Source of the DNA: an uncultured Clostridia bacterium
Lineage (GTDB): Bacteria > Bacillota > Clostridia > Christensenellales > Pumilibacteraceae
Direction of reading: 5' to 3'
Assembly (NCBI GenBank): GCA_947178255.1
Contig: CAMWXP010000006.1
Span: 1 to 59,142 of the forward strand
Length of the DNA: 59,142 nt
Part shown: one piece after another, positions 44,201-51,936 of the stretch
How positions within the stretch are numbered: the stretch's first letter is position 1
Layout: every line of letters starts with the position of its first letter
Translations under genes and position numbers: made by a program
Notes under the pieces: model-generated
Databases searched by the model: none
Told to the model about the DNA's origin: nothing
The model's input: only the letters and a program-made list of their open reading frames with translations

Positions 44201-44460
44201 GTGACGGCTATATATACAAAAAACAACTTTTGCGCGTACTTAAACCGTTGGTTAGACAGTATAACACCGACTAAGTACAGTACGTCTACTGCTGTCATAA
44301 AAAACGGTAGCCACCAGTACGAGCTTGCCGCGCCGAACACCCACAGCGCAACGCACGCCGCAAAATCGGCTATCGGCAGTAGCGCCAATCCGATTATCAA
44401 CCATATTTTATGCCTGCCCGAAAGCATTTCCGTTACGGGCGAATGTGAAACGTTTTTCAT
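41212..44460 (-). CDS. Five-TM protein with large Ig-like (MBG-type) repeats (1082 aa)
   Basis: Five membrane helices at the N-terminus (about 19-42, 49-68, 79-98, 107-131, 142-170) would put the following 900 residues outside the cell. That part begins with a short BspA/LRR_5-like stretch (GRKVTGVSANIFTYAYVKNVTL). After a mixed region come four to five repeats of about 85-100 aa between about 620 and 1000. They share YNGxxQxPxATA, TATAxxxxxNYTL and FTI strands, the pattern of MBG/YDG adhesin modules. It is the only obvious membrane component of the ten-gene cluster and may anchor or report for it. Confidence 0.75.
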   Translation of the reverse strand: MKNVSHSPVTEMLSGRHKIWLIIGLALLPIADFAACVALWVFGAASSYWWLPFFMTAVDVLYLVGVILSNQRFKYAQKLFFVYIAVTIVLLIVWLVKFADDSAVVLANTVEAYCGLLHVAGILAVGISYLYASRRLRLGRHIQLVLAIIMSAVVLLAFVVTYGVFVISDGFFGQGHGNLPLVYAYTENNECTVTDIVYGRGDSVVIPYEFNGRKVTGVSANIFTYAYVKNVTLNCDPDVELCADMRSEAFNTNVNIYVDKKDVDTIKQKLYTRDSGNYSRYRHELGNRVQPIGLDNDEVYITFNYDRDAYETARGKIIPTWFGKKGDTFRLSDIDGVDYAEHSDADSDDDLYYCYNHVGNGGGYMMSELKDGDKALDGITVDQSRGIAVSFQKIYKVFAGESNDTKYKTDEYFPFATVNGVKQDYKLTVMDKADELLDSFDRGEAFTRTMHYTLFNGNVPREFTSLSALLREGYSQVTIAPDWELTKPQVTLTSATAADDIIYGDDFLLDAAVTHPLGDVQIEYEWYDDTQRIGYDRVLQANAESTGMHTYTAIVKVSAPEVTSCISGNAAEIKVNVNKRPLTITWEHKSIETMGGEAQVYGTESVYDGKQRGIQPKAQNVVNNDYIFLMGYTGVHAGTFTEKATLTNNVIAAKYYIAEGETYTYTIHPYPVQLTWDNDTEFEYDGNVHGPTAHALDLSGEELDILYSGRQTDAGENYTATAILANADYTINESSVKSKGFKITPTQVSVTWGRTTLTYNGDPQAPEATALGVGGVKVNLDISGKQTNANKFGEDDVTTTYTATAASANKNYTLDPTTTSTEFTISPYELVYIQWANSVVTYNGQSQLPTATVTGAKNQNVPLTVIIEDHPLGAVDAGQYIATATVADPNYTIYDGPLFALDDEIQSTLTAAQWQFYILPMEVRAQWGNTTLTYNGAEQTPTATAKGINGENLPLTVTGGRRNVGGGTATAAFTTKQQNYTLDNTTTSFTVEKKLLYIRLHVDDIEYGQTPNYTHEITGLVEGDDVTVSSYQLTCIHKDDEIIPVGQHFVTAVVVGTDIGNYAIAITVGVLNVTAPPEQTEE

Positions 44461-44479
44461 TGCCGCTTTTTACCCTCCC

Positions 44480-46117
44480 TCACTTTACCTTTTTGGGCGG
44501 TCTGATGTAGCCGTAATCGCGCGCGTCCAGCTTGTTGAACACGAATCTCTCGTTGCCCAGCTCGAAGATGATAATATTGCTGTCTTCCTTACAACATTTT
44601 TTGTCCTTGACATGCTTGAACCTTGTATGCAGGGACAGCATTTTGCCGTACTTGCGATACAGCTTTTTGCCCTCGTCGGTGACCTCAGTGTCGCCGCAAA
44701 GCCTGCAATAACCGTTTTTGCCGGTATGCTCGCCGTAAGTCCTGCCGCAGCACTTGCACTTTTTTACCTTGCCGTCGGTGAGCACAAACGCTTGCTCGTC
44801 CAGGTTGAGCGCCGAAGTAAGGCTGCCGCCGTCTGTGCCCGAAAATATATTGTAGTACACCACTTCGGGATAAGGACAGCCCTTGCACTTGCGGTAAACC
44901 TTGCCGTCGCCGTCCGTGTACTCCACGGCCTGGCTCGAACATATAAGCCGCGAGCAATCGCTGTTGCGCATATTGTCCTTGCACGCTATCTTAAACAAGT
45001 GCCGCGATAGTAGCGCCGAATTCTTGATCATTGCTATATCCTCGTCGGCGAGGCCGAGATTGCGCTCCGAAAAATCCAGCTCGTAGCCGCCGTCAAACTC
45101 GTCTTGATCGAACAGCACGTTGTTGTTTTCCACCAAAAGCACGCCGTCCTTACTGCAATTTGTGCAGTACAGGCTTACGCTGTTATTCAGCCCGACAACC
45201 AGCTTTAACACGTTTTTGCCGCCTACGCTTACCGCATAGGAAAAGTTTTGCCATTCCACGTGCGATATGCCGAGCACCGTTACGTGCGTACATTCCAGCT
45301 CCTTTTCCTCGCTTGTCGCAAGCAGCTTTAACATTTTTTCTATCTTGGGCAAGTAAGCGGGATTGAACATTATGTAATCGGCGCATGCCGCGTCCTCGAA
45401 AAGACTGCCCGCGCGGTTGAGTACCGAATTTACAAGCTGACCGTCAACAAGCTCCCCGCCGTCGCCCTGCCCGTCGTCGGACGGCACCGCAGCGTTTATA
45501 TAATCGTCTATGCCCTTGGCTTCTTCGCGTTTTATAGGCACAAACTTGCCGTCGCGCCCTACGCGAAAGTACAGCTTGCCCAAGAGCGGCTCGGACTCCG
45601 CGCCGCCGTTTATTTCCAAACGCATCGAAACGGCATAATAGTTTTCGGCCTCGGGCGTATACCTTTCGGACACGGCAAACGGCGCGTCGATAACACGCTT
45701 TAAAAACAAGTCCGAAAACTTTTTGATAACGCTTTCCACCGCGCCGCCGACGGCCGCCGCACGGCTGTCCGCGCTTTGGCGGAATTCTATAAGCGAATAG
45801 TATTTATGATAGTCCGCGCCGACGTCGGCGATAAGCTGCTCCCAGTCCGCGCTGCTGCTGTCAAAGCTTTTGCCGCGAAGCCCCGCAAACCAGCTTGCGC
45901 CGTCCTTGTCAAACCTGAGCTCGTTTTCATCGCCGCCCCTTGCGCCGTTTAAGCCGTGCTCGTCCTCGCAGTACACAAATACATTGGTCGCCGTTACTAT
46001 TTCGGTATCGGTGACCCGCTTAATATTAACCTTGTCGGACAAAAATCCTTTTTTATACAGACTGCAAATGCTTTTGAATTCCTTTTCGTATTCGCAGCCT
46101 ACGTTAATTCTTGCCAT
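44480..46117 (-). CDS. Zinc-ribbon protein of unknown function (545 aa)
   Basis: Not recognised. Mixed alpha/beta protein with several cysteine clusters: CTNC in the middle, then CKGC, and CKCCGRTYGEHTGKNGYCRLCG, a treble-clef-like or double zinc ribbon near residues 465-490. A basic C-terminus (YIRPPKKVK) follows. It starts 3 bp after the stop of the SNF2 helicase gene. Both share Cys-rich C-terminal regions, so they probably act together on nucleic acid. Confidence 0.65.
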   Translation of the reverse strand: MARINVGCEYEKEFKSICSLYKKGFLSDKVNIKRVTDTEIVTATNVFVYCEDEHGLNGARGGDENELRFDKDGASWFAGLRGKSFDSSSADWEQLIADVGADYHKYYSLIEFRQSADSRAAAVGGAVESVIKKFSDLFLKRVIDAPFAVSERYTPEAENYYAVSMRLEINGGAESEPLLGKLYFRVGRDGKFVPIKREEAKGIDDYINAAVPSDDGQGDGGELVDGQLVNSVLNRAGSLFEDAACADYIMFNPAYLPKIEKMLKLLATSEEKELECTHVTVLGISHVEWQNFSYAVSVGGKNVLKLVVGLNNSVSLYCTNCSKDGVLLVENNNVLFDQDEFDGGYELDFSERNLGLADEDIAMIKNSALLSRHLFKIACKDNMRNSDCSRLICSSQAVEYTDGDGKVYRKCKGCPYPEVVYYNIFSGTDGGSLTSALNLDEQAFVLTDGKVKKCKCCGRTYGEHTGKNGYCRLCGDTEVTDEGKKLYRKYGKMLSLHTRFKHVKDKKCCKEDSNIIIFELGNERFVFNKLDARDYGYIRPPKKVK

Positions 46118-46120
46118 GGT

Positions 46121-49051
46121 CTACTCCTTTTCGCCGTCGTCGCGTTCGAGAATGCGTCTTACGTCGGTGACGATTTCCGCTTGCTCGCCGAGGTTTTGGC
46201 AAAATCCCTCGCCGCCGTCATGATCGAACTTCCACAGCTCTGATATGAACGTGGCAAAGGTGCGCGCTACGACAGGCCTAAGCTTGCCGTGGTTGCGGCG
46301 AGTCGAACAGCCGGGCATCGGGCAGTCCGCCTCCCACTTGTCGTTAAACTCCAATGCGTACGGCTTGGGGCTGCATCCCGCGTAATCGCAGTCCGAGCAC
46401 CGTCCGCCCTCGCCCGCTTCGCCGATAATTTGCTCCTTGGGCAAGCCTGCGATTTTGCATTTGTCCCAGCAATCCTCGTTGTCACACATTGCGCAAATGC
46501 GCATAAGCTCGACGTCCGATACGTTGCTGACGTCTTTGTAACGTTTAAGCGCCGGGCACTTGCCGTACATATGCCCGCCCTTGTTGAACCGCTTGCAGTG
46601 CGATATTGCGCAAATCTTGCGGCAGTATATAGACCTGTCGCCCTTTTCGCCCGAATTGCACATCCTGCCGCGCTCGCCGTTTTCCACGTTGGAAAAACAC
46701 ATATATCCGTCTGACACCGAGCGCGTCAGCACCGTTCCGCAGCTGTCGCACTTAAAGTCGTATACGGTTATCTCGCACATTTCCGTGCCGTTGCCGTAGG
46801 CGTCTATGCACTGCGTTTCGGCGCGGCATACAAGCGCGTCCTTCTTTTTGCGCTTTTCGTCGTATGCCTCCTTGGACATCAAAACGACCCTGCCGCACGC
46901 GTTGCACCTTAGCGCCACCATTTGGTCGGAGTTGCTGCCCGCAAGTATTGTCGCGTCGCCCGTGTTGCCCGAAAGCAAGCCTATCTCGGCAAAGTACGCA
47001 AGCGCAAAGCCTTCCAGCTTGCTCATGTCCGCAAGCGAGTAAACCGTTACGTCGTTCTTTTGCCCGAGGCGGAATATACGCCCGATACGCTGATCCATAG
47101 CCAGCGGATCGTACGTTACTTGGTAGTTTATTATTATGCTCGATTCTTGCAGGTTGGCGCCCTCGGTGTACTTGGCGTCCTTTACTATAAGTATGGCGTC
47201 CGACCGCTTTTCCGAATTGAATTCGCGTTCCACCGCGTGCACATCGGCGGCGTCGTCGCCTACTATTATCCTGTCTTTAAGCTCGGGGTCGCGCAACAGT
47301 GCATCGCACACCTCGTCGTATATGCGTTCGGATTTTCCGAGGTTGTAATCGAAAAACACCAACACCCGTTTGTCCTTGTGCTGCTTTAATATGCGCACCG
47401 CGGTTTGGAACTTGCTGTCCTTTACGCTTTCGCTTTGCAGCACAGGCAAAAAATACGTTTGCTTGGCGACCGCGCCGTGCGTGTTGCGCAGGCGGTCGGC
47501 ATAGTACGTTATATAACCGCTTTTTGTGTGTATGGATCTTGTTTGCGGGTCGCTTGCCGCCAGCTTGTTGAGTATGCTGTTGAGCACGTGCGAATACGCC
47601 TGCTCCACCGAAAGATTGCCGCGCAGGTTCTTTACGTAGTCTATAAGCGACAACTCCTCCGATCCCACCTTGACAACCGGTTGCCCGCCTTCCGCCACGT
47701 GCGAAAAATCGACCGTAACCTTCTTTTCGTTAAGTCCCGTTATGCTTACCGTTTCGGGTATGCTCGACATCGGATAGAAAAAGTAGTTATGTACCGATTT
47801 GCGTTTGGAAAGCTTGTTAGGCTGGCGTATCATTATCGAGCGCAGCACGCCGTTGTGATAGGCGTCCGATATGCGCTTTAATACGTCGTCTTTAAGCGTG
47901 ACGGTGAGTCCGGTAATTTTGTCCGTCGACACCTTTTTTCCACCGTACTTTGCGGCGTTTAAAAAGTCGTCTATATACTGCGCCCTGTCGTACGGCGATT
48001 TGTCGTTAAAGTCACCCACCTTGCCCGTTTCGCGCAGGTATGAGCCCAGCTCGTCTAAGTATCGCTCCATAACCACCGAATACTTTACCCTGCGGATAAA
48101 GTCGGTAATATTGGTCGCGCCGTAACACACCGTGTCCTTGTAATATTGCTTTTCCTCTATGTACTGCGTAGTGCGCTCGCTGTCGTCCTTTTCGTCGAAG
48201 TCGGACGGATTGCCGCCCTTGCAACGCACAAAGTACCACAAGCGGAACATGTTTTCGAGATTGCCCGAGTGCGGCGTTGCGGTAAGCAGCAGGCAGTACG
48301 TTGCGCCCGCACGCTTTTTTGTTTGCATCATCTCGGACAGCATGCGCATTGCGCCGGCGTACTTGCCCGCGTCCTCGCTGAAATGGTGCGCCTCGTCAAC
48401 TACAACCACGTCCACCAAAAAGTCGGGGCTGTACCGCCACTGCGCAAATATGTCTACGTCCACAATTATGGGGCGCTTGGGTCGAATGAACTTGCCCTGC
48501 TTGCTAACGCCGACAGCGGCCAGCACGTCTTGAAGCGTGGGATATTCGCCGTCGGACTTTTGCACCTTGTACAAGACGTCCTTGCCCATGCCGAACTTGT
48601 TTTCAAGCACGTCCACCCAGCTGTTAAGCACCTGATCGGGCGTGACTACAATAAGCGATTTCATTTTGCCGCGCACGGCCAGCTCGCTGAGTATTACGCC
48701 CGCTTCAAACGTTTTGCCGCTGCCTACGACGTCGGCAAGCAAGCCGAACCCGCGCAGGTCGCGCAAAAACTTCTCAGCCGCCGATTGCTGGTGCGACAGT
48801 ATTACGCTGCCGCCGGTGCCGTGTATATCCGCGTCCACGCCTATGCCGTACTCCGCCTTGCCCTTGCGCCTTTTGTAGTGAGAGCAGTCTATTAAAAGCT
48901 CGTGAAAATCGTCGTGGCTGTCCAACGCCTCCACGCTTTGCTGTGCCTCCGCAACCTGCTTTGTAAACTTCTTTTTGTATTGCAGGTTGCTGCGCTGTAT
49001 GTCGGCGGAAAACGCCGTGTCTGTAAATGTAAGCTTATAATTTTCGTCCAT
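46121..49051 (-). CDS. SNF2-type (superfamily 2) helicase with Cys-rich tail (976 aa)
   Basis: The helicase core has ADVVGSGKT (motif I, GSGKT 110-114), VVVVDEAHHF (motif II, DEAH 219-222), LLTATPHSG (motif III), and in the second lobe GANLQESSIIINYQ and MDQRIGRIFRLGQ (motifs V and VI), as in SNF2/RapA-like translocases. The last 250 residues contain more than 25 Cys in CxxC-type pairs (RCNACG, KCDSCG, CAMCDNEDC, CSDCDYAGC, CPMPGCSTRRNH), several zinc knuckles. Translocates on duplex DNA or a nucleoprotein. Shine-Dalgarno AAGGAGAG. Confidence 0.85.
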   Translation of the reverse strand: MDENYKLTFTDTAFSADIQRSNLQYKKKFTKQVAEAQQSVEALDSHDDFHELLIDCSHYKRRKGKAEYGIGVDADIHGTGGSVILSHQQSAAEKFLRDLRGFGLLADVVGSGKTFEAGVILSELAVRGKMKSLIVVTPDQVLNSWVDVLENKFGMGKDVLYKVQKSDGEYPTLQDVLAAVGVSKQGKFIRPKRPIIVDVDIFAQWRYSPDFLVDVVVVDEAHHFSEDAGKYAGAMRMLSEMMQTKKRAGATYCLLLTATPHSGNLENMFRLWYFVRCKGGNPSDFDEKDDSERTTQYIEEKQYYKDTVCYGATNITDFIRRVKYSVVMERYLDELGSYLRETGKVGDFNDKSPYDRAQYIDDFLNAAKYGGKKVSTDKITGLTVTLKDDVLKRISDAYHNGVLRSIMIRQPNKLSKRKSVHNYFFYPMSSIPETVSITGLNEKKVTVDFSHVAEGGQPVVKVGSEELSLIDYVKNLRGNLSVEQAYSHVLNSILNKLAASDPQTRSIHTKSGYITYYADRLRNTHGAVAKQTYFLPVLQSESVKDSKFQTAVRILKQHKDKRVLVFFDYNLGKSERIYDEVCDALLRDPELKDRIIVGDDAADVHAVEREFNSEKRSDAILIVKDAKYTEGANLQESSIIINYQVTYDPLAMDQRIGRIFRLGQKNDVTVYSLADMSKLEGFALAYFAEIGLLSGNTGDATILAGSNSDQMVALRCNACGRVVLMSKEAYDEKRKKKDALVCRAETQCIDAYGNGTEMCEITVYDFKCDSCGTVLTRSVSDGYMCFSNVENGERGRMCNSGEKGDRSIYCRKICAISHCKRFNKGGHMYGKCPALKRYKDVSNVSDVELMRICAMCDNEDCWDKCKIAGLPKEQIIGEAGEGGRCSDCDYAGCSPKPYALEFNDKWEADCPMPGCSTRRNHGKLRPVVARTFATFISELWKFDHDGGEGFCQNLGEQAEIVTDVRRILERDDGEKE

Positions 49052-49079
49052 TTCTCACTCTCCTTATCCGCTTCTCTCA

Positions 49080-51080
49080 CTAAGTCAACTGCGTTTCTAT
49101 GTTGAATGCAAAGTCGATTTCACGCTTTTGCACCGTTTCGCGTCCGCTGTATTTGCTATCGCCCAGATACTCTATTACCGTAAACTCGCCGCCGTTGCGC
49201 TTTTTGTCGTTGCGGGCGTACGCTTTGGCGTAGCCGTCGCCGTCGATTTCCACGCCCAGCTGCAAATACACCTCTTTGATTATGCGCACCCGCTTGCCGT
49301 TGTAGTAGTATTTGGCACGGCTGCCGTTATTCATATTGTCTATGCTGCCGTTAAGTACGCGCAAGCCTATTTCGCGTTGAAGCTTGTTAAGCATCGTCTT
49401 GTTATCGGTGTCCACAACCAACAGGTTTTCGCCGCCCGACCGTGCGTACGTTATAAGCGGCGCTTTGCGCGAATGCTCTATATCCTGCGCCGAGTAGAAC
49501 GTGCTCATAATGTGCATTGCCGCCGACTGCTCGGAATCGTCGCCAGTCGTTATGCCGCCCTTGTCGCCGTCCTTGGGCATGTAGTACGTAGCGCCGTTTT
49601 GCGGGATCCTCGTACCCTTGTTTACAAGCACGCGGAAAAACGGTATTACGTTATTGCCGTTGCCTACAACGCGGAACAGTCGCACGCCGTACGTAAGCGC
49701 GAGCACCATGTCGATAGTCATGCCGCACATCGACGCTACCGCGCAACCGAGCGACGGCGCGTACAGCGCGTCCTCGTGACCAAGAATGTTGAATCCGTCG
49801 TTCTTAACTCCAACGTATTCGCTGTCGTCCTTTTCAAATGTGCATACCTTTACGCCGAGCGGCTCTATAAACCTGCGTATATACTTCATAAGCCCGTACG
49901 TTTCAACAGGCCCGCCGGTAATGAAAATCCTTTTCACGTCGGTGTTTATAGGTCTTATAAGCTCGTCGGTTATGTAGTTGACTATCTTGCGCGCAACGCC
50001 GTTGTTGTCAGTAATGCCCACGCACTTTTCAAACTGCTCGCGCGTTATCGTCCGCTGTATCAATAGGTCCCGCGACGCCGAAATGGGCACGCCGTAGCGG
50101 AATGCACGACTGTCGTATATGGGCATGCCAAGCACCATCTTTGCCGACTTGATGTCTTTGACAAACAAATACTGCTTGGTGTTCAGCGCCGATTCGGACA
50201 GGTGTCCTTCCTGTCCGCTGGACGGCCTGCCCATCGTTTCACGCCCCGACATTTGACCTTCTATGTACTGTGCCACCGCGTCGTCTATGTCCTTGCCGCC
50301 TATGGGCGCGGGCTCGTTGTGTCCGTCGACGCCGTCCACCGATATACCGCTGCCCGAAAAGGTAACCTTAACAAGCGAAATGCGTTCCTCGCCGATATTG
50401 AATATTATCGACTTATCGTCCTTTGCCATTCGTCCCGAATACTTGGCGTACGCGCACAACGCCTTTGCCATACTCATTACCGATTGCGGCTTGGTGTCGA
50501 ACGCAAGCGTTACCAGCCGTCTCAGCTCGTTTATGTACGCGTTGTCCGAGAACATGGGATACACAAGGCTGGGCGTTATTTCCGCCGTAGCATTCGACTT
50601 TTTTAACAGCTTTTCCAGTCGACTCTCCACCACGCCATGCACGTATTTGAAAAACAATTCGCATACCTCGGACGGAGTTTGCGGCGCGGTGAACGTTCTG
50701 TCCATGCGCACCGCCTCGTCCATATCGTCTGTCAAACGAACACGCTGCGGAAAGTAGAATTTGGGAAACCTGGTCTTTTTAAAGTAGTAATTGCGGTTGC
50801 TCTTTTGCGTTGCTGTGTTTGCCGCGGGCTGCAACAACCGAAGCAAATCGCAAATTTTGACAACGGTAATAAACGGCTTGTCGCCGACCGAGTTGACCTC
50901 GTCGCCAAACAGCCACTTTTGTTCATCGACGTCGTAGTACGCCACCGACGGCACGGCAGTCATAGTTAGCGGGTCGCCCACTATCTTGCCCGTGTGTTCG
51001 TCACCGTCGTTAAACGCATACGCGATTTTGATTGTGTCGCTCCCGAGGTCGAGAGCTATGTGTACCGATTGTTTTGACAT
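49080..51080 (-). CDS. Hsp70/actin-fold ATPase (666 aa), first gene of the cluster
   Basis: The phosphate-1 loop is LDLGSDTIKIAY (10-21) and a second phosphate loop lies near IIFNIGEERISLVKV. The adenosine loop is RIFITGGPVETYGLMKYI, so the ATPase fold is complete. Unlike DnaK, no C-terminal substrate-binding domain or EEVD tail is recognised; the last 250 residues are specific. There is no grpE or dnaJ nearby, so this is a diverged Hsp70-like protein with a dedicated role. Shine-Dalgarno AAGGGAAA; consensus promoter 47 bp upstream. Confidence 0.8.
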   Translation of the reverse strand: MSKQSVHIALDLGSDTIKIAYAFNDGDEHTGKIVGDPLTMTAVPSVAYYDVDEQKWLFGDEVNSVGDKPFITVVKICDLLRLLQPAANTATQKSNRNYYFKKTRFPKFYFPQRVRLTDDMDEAVRMDRTFTAPQTPSEVCELFFKYVHGVVESRLEKLLKKSNATAEITPSLVYPMFSDNAYINELRRLVTLAFDTKPQSVMSMAKALCAYAKYSGRMAKDDKSIIFNIGEERISLVKVTFSGSGISVDGVDGHNEPAPIGGKDIDDAVAQYIEGQMSGRETMGRPSSGQEGHLSESALNTKQYLFVKDIKSAKMVLGMPIYDSRAFRYGVPISASRDLLIQRTITREQFEKCVGITDNNGVARKIVNYITDELIRPINTDVKRIFITGGPVETYGLMKYIRRFIEPLGVKVCTFEKDDSEYVGVKNDGFNILGHEDALYAPSLGCAVASMCGMTIDMVLALTYGVRLFRVVGNGNNVIPFFRVLVNKGTRIPQNGATYYMPKDGDKGGITTGDDSEQSAAMHIMSTFYSAQDIEHSRKAPLITYARSGGENLLVVDTDNKTMLNKLQREIGLRVLNGSIDNMNNGSRAKYYYNGKRVRIIKEVYLQLGVEIDGDGYAKAYARNDKKRNGGEFTVIEYLGDSKYSGRETVQKREIDFAFNIETQLT

Positions 51081-51127
51081 TGCCGCTTATATTTCCCTTG
51101 TCGTCAGACTATAATTCGTCTACTTAA

Positions 51128-51156
51128 ATTATATCACCGCTATACTTGTATGTCAA
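51128..51156 (-). promoter_or_regulatory. Perfect consensus promoter of the ten-gene cluster
   Basis: -35 TTGACA (51151-51156), 17 bp, -10 TATAAT (51128-51133). The leader is about 41 nt. No other strong promoter was noticed until the terminator at 29893, which supports a single long operon. Confidence 0.85.
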
Positions 51157-51216
51157 TTTGAGAAAGATTAGATTTACATTAGAAAAGCTCACCGAAAATT
51201 CTAAGAATTGAAAAAT

Positions 51217-51470
51217 AATTCGGAATTCGGAATGCTGAATTCGGAATTATCGCGATAATTGCTTACAGTTTCTTACCGTACACAACCGTGAAAATAGATT
51301 ACATAAACTTAAAAAGGATGCGACTCTTCGCGTTGCTCAGAGTGACAAGAAAAGCTTAGTCGAATACGCGACCAACACACCACTTTTGTCATTCTGAACG
51401 CAGTGAAGAATCTCATCCTTAATGCGGCGAAGCCGCCATAATTCTGCATTCTGCATTTTGAATTCTTAAT
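51217..51470. repeat. R1-bounded repeat region containing an R4 element
   Basis: AATTCGGAATT units at 51217-51248, then an R4 inverted-repeat element (AAGGATG...CATCCTT, 51314-51420) with TCATTCTGAACGCAGTGAAG, a GCGG/CCGC hairpin, and AT-rich units to 51472. Same layout as 1031-1180. No gene in 51081-51470. Confidence 0.65.
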
Positions 51471-51836
51471 TTATTTCTCGTCCTTGTTTTCCAATTCTGC
51501 ATTCTGCATTCTTAATTCTGCATTCGATTGCTCCGTTTTTTCGTCCTCGGGAGTATCTGCCTTTTCCTTTTCGGCTTGTTCGGCGGCAAGCTGCGCTTCG
51601 TTCTCCTTGCGGATTTTTTCCATTTCTATTTCGTTGTTAATTTGTGTGACGGAATAGCCCCTGCCGCTTATCTTGATGAGCATAAACAGCGCCAATGCCA
51701 CCGCGCCGCCGCCGATTGCGACATACGTAAATATATTGCTGTACACGCCCGCAAGCGATATAGTAAGCGACACCACAAACACCGCCATAAATACCAGCGC
51801 GATTATCGCTATTATCATTGCCGTCTTGTCTTTCAT
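51471..51836 (-). CDS. Small two-TM protein (121 aa), leaderless, with repeat-derived C-terminus
   Basis: Function unknown. Two membrane helices (about 5-30 and 37-56) are followed by a charged coiled coil. I start at the ATG at 51836 (MKDKTAM): the in-frame ATG at 51851 is followed directly by TATAAT, which is the -10 box itself. The last 17 codons (NAELRMQNAELEN) are translated R1 repeat DNA, so the stop has been displaced by repeat insertion. No Shine-Dalgarno. Confidence 0.7.
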   Translation of the reverse strand: MKDKTAMIIAIIALVFMAVFVVSLTISLAGVYSNIFTYVAIGGGAVALALFMLIKISGRGYSVTQINNEIEMEKIRKENEAQLAAEQAEKEKADTPEDEKTEQSNAELRMQNAELENKDEK

Positions 51837-51842
51837 AACTGT

Positions 51843-51871
51843 ATTATACATTACCCCGCCGCAAAACGCAA
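51843..51871 (-). promoter_or_regulatory. Promoter of the 121-aa protein, leaderless
   Basis: -35 TTGCGT (51866-51871), 17 bp, -10 TATAAT (51843-51848). Only 6 nt separate the -10 from the ATG, so the first transcribed base should be the A of ATG. Confidence 0.7.
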
Positions 51872-51886
51872 GCGTATACGCGAATT

Positions 51887-51925
51887 AAAAAAGACCCTCA
51901 TCGCTCACGCGGCAAAGGGTCTTTT
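51887..51925 (-). terminator. Rho-independent terminator of pgk
   Basis: AAAAGACCCT/AGGGTCTTTT stem with an 18-nt loop, T-tract on the minus strand, 12 bp past the stop. Confidence 0.85.
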
Positions 51926-51936
51926 ATTATTAATTC

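Noticed and set aside
29930..51080. Assignment of the cluster to BREX, DISARM, Ter or another known defence system
   Set aside because: No PglX-type methyltransferase, DUF1998, TerD/TerB or similar marker is present; the SNF2 and SF1 helicases alone are not diagnostic.
29930..51080. The cluster as a prophage or integrative element
   Set aside because: No integrase, structural phage genes, relaxase, att-like direct repeats or tRNA junction is visible at its edges.
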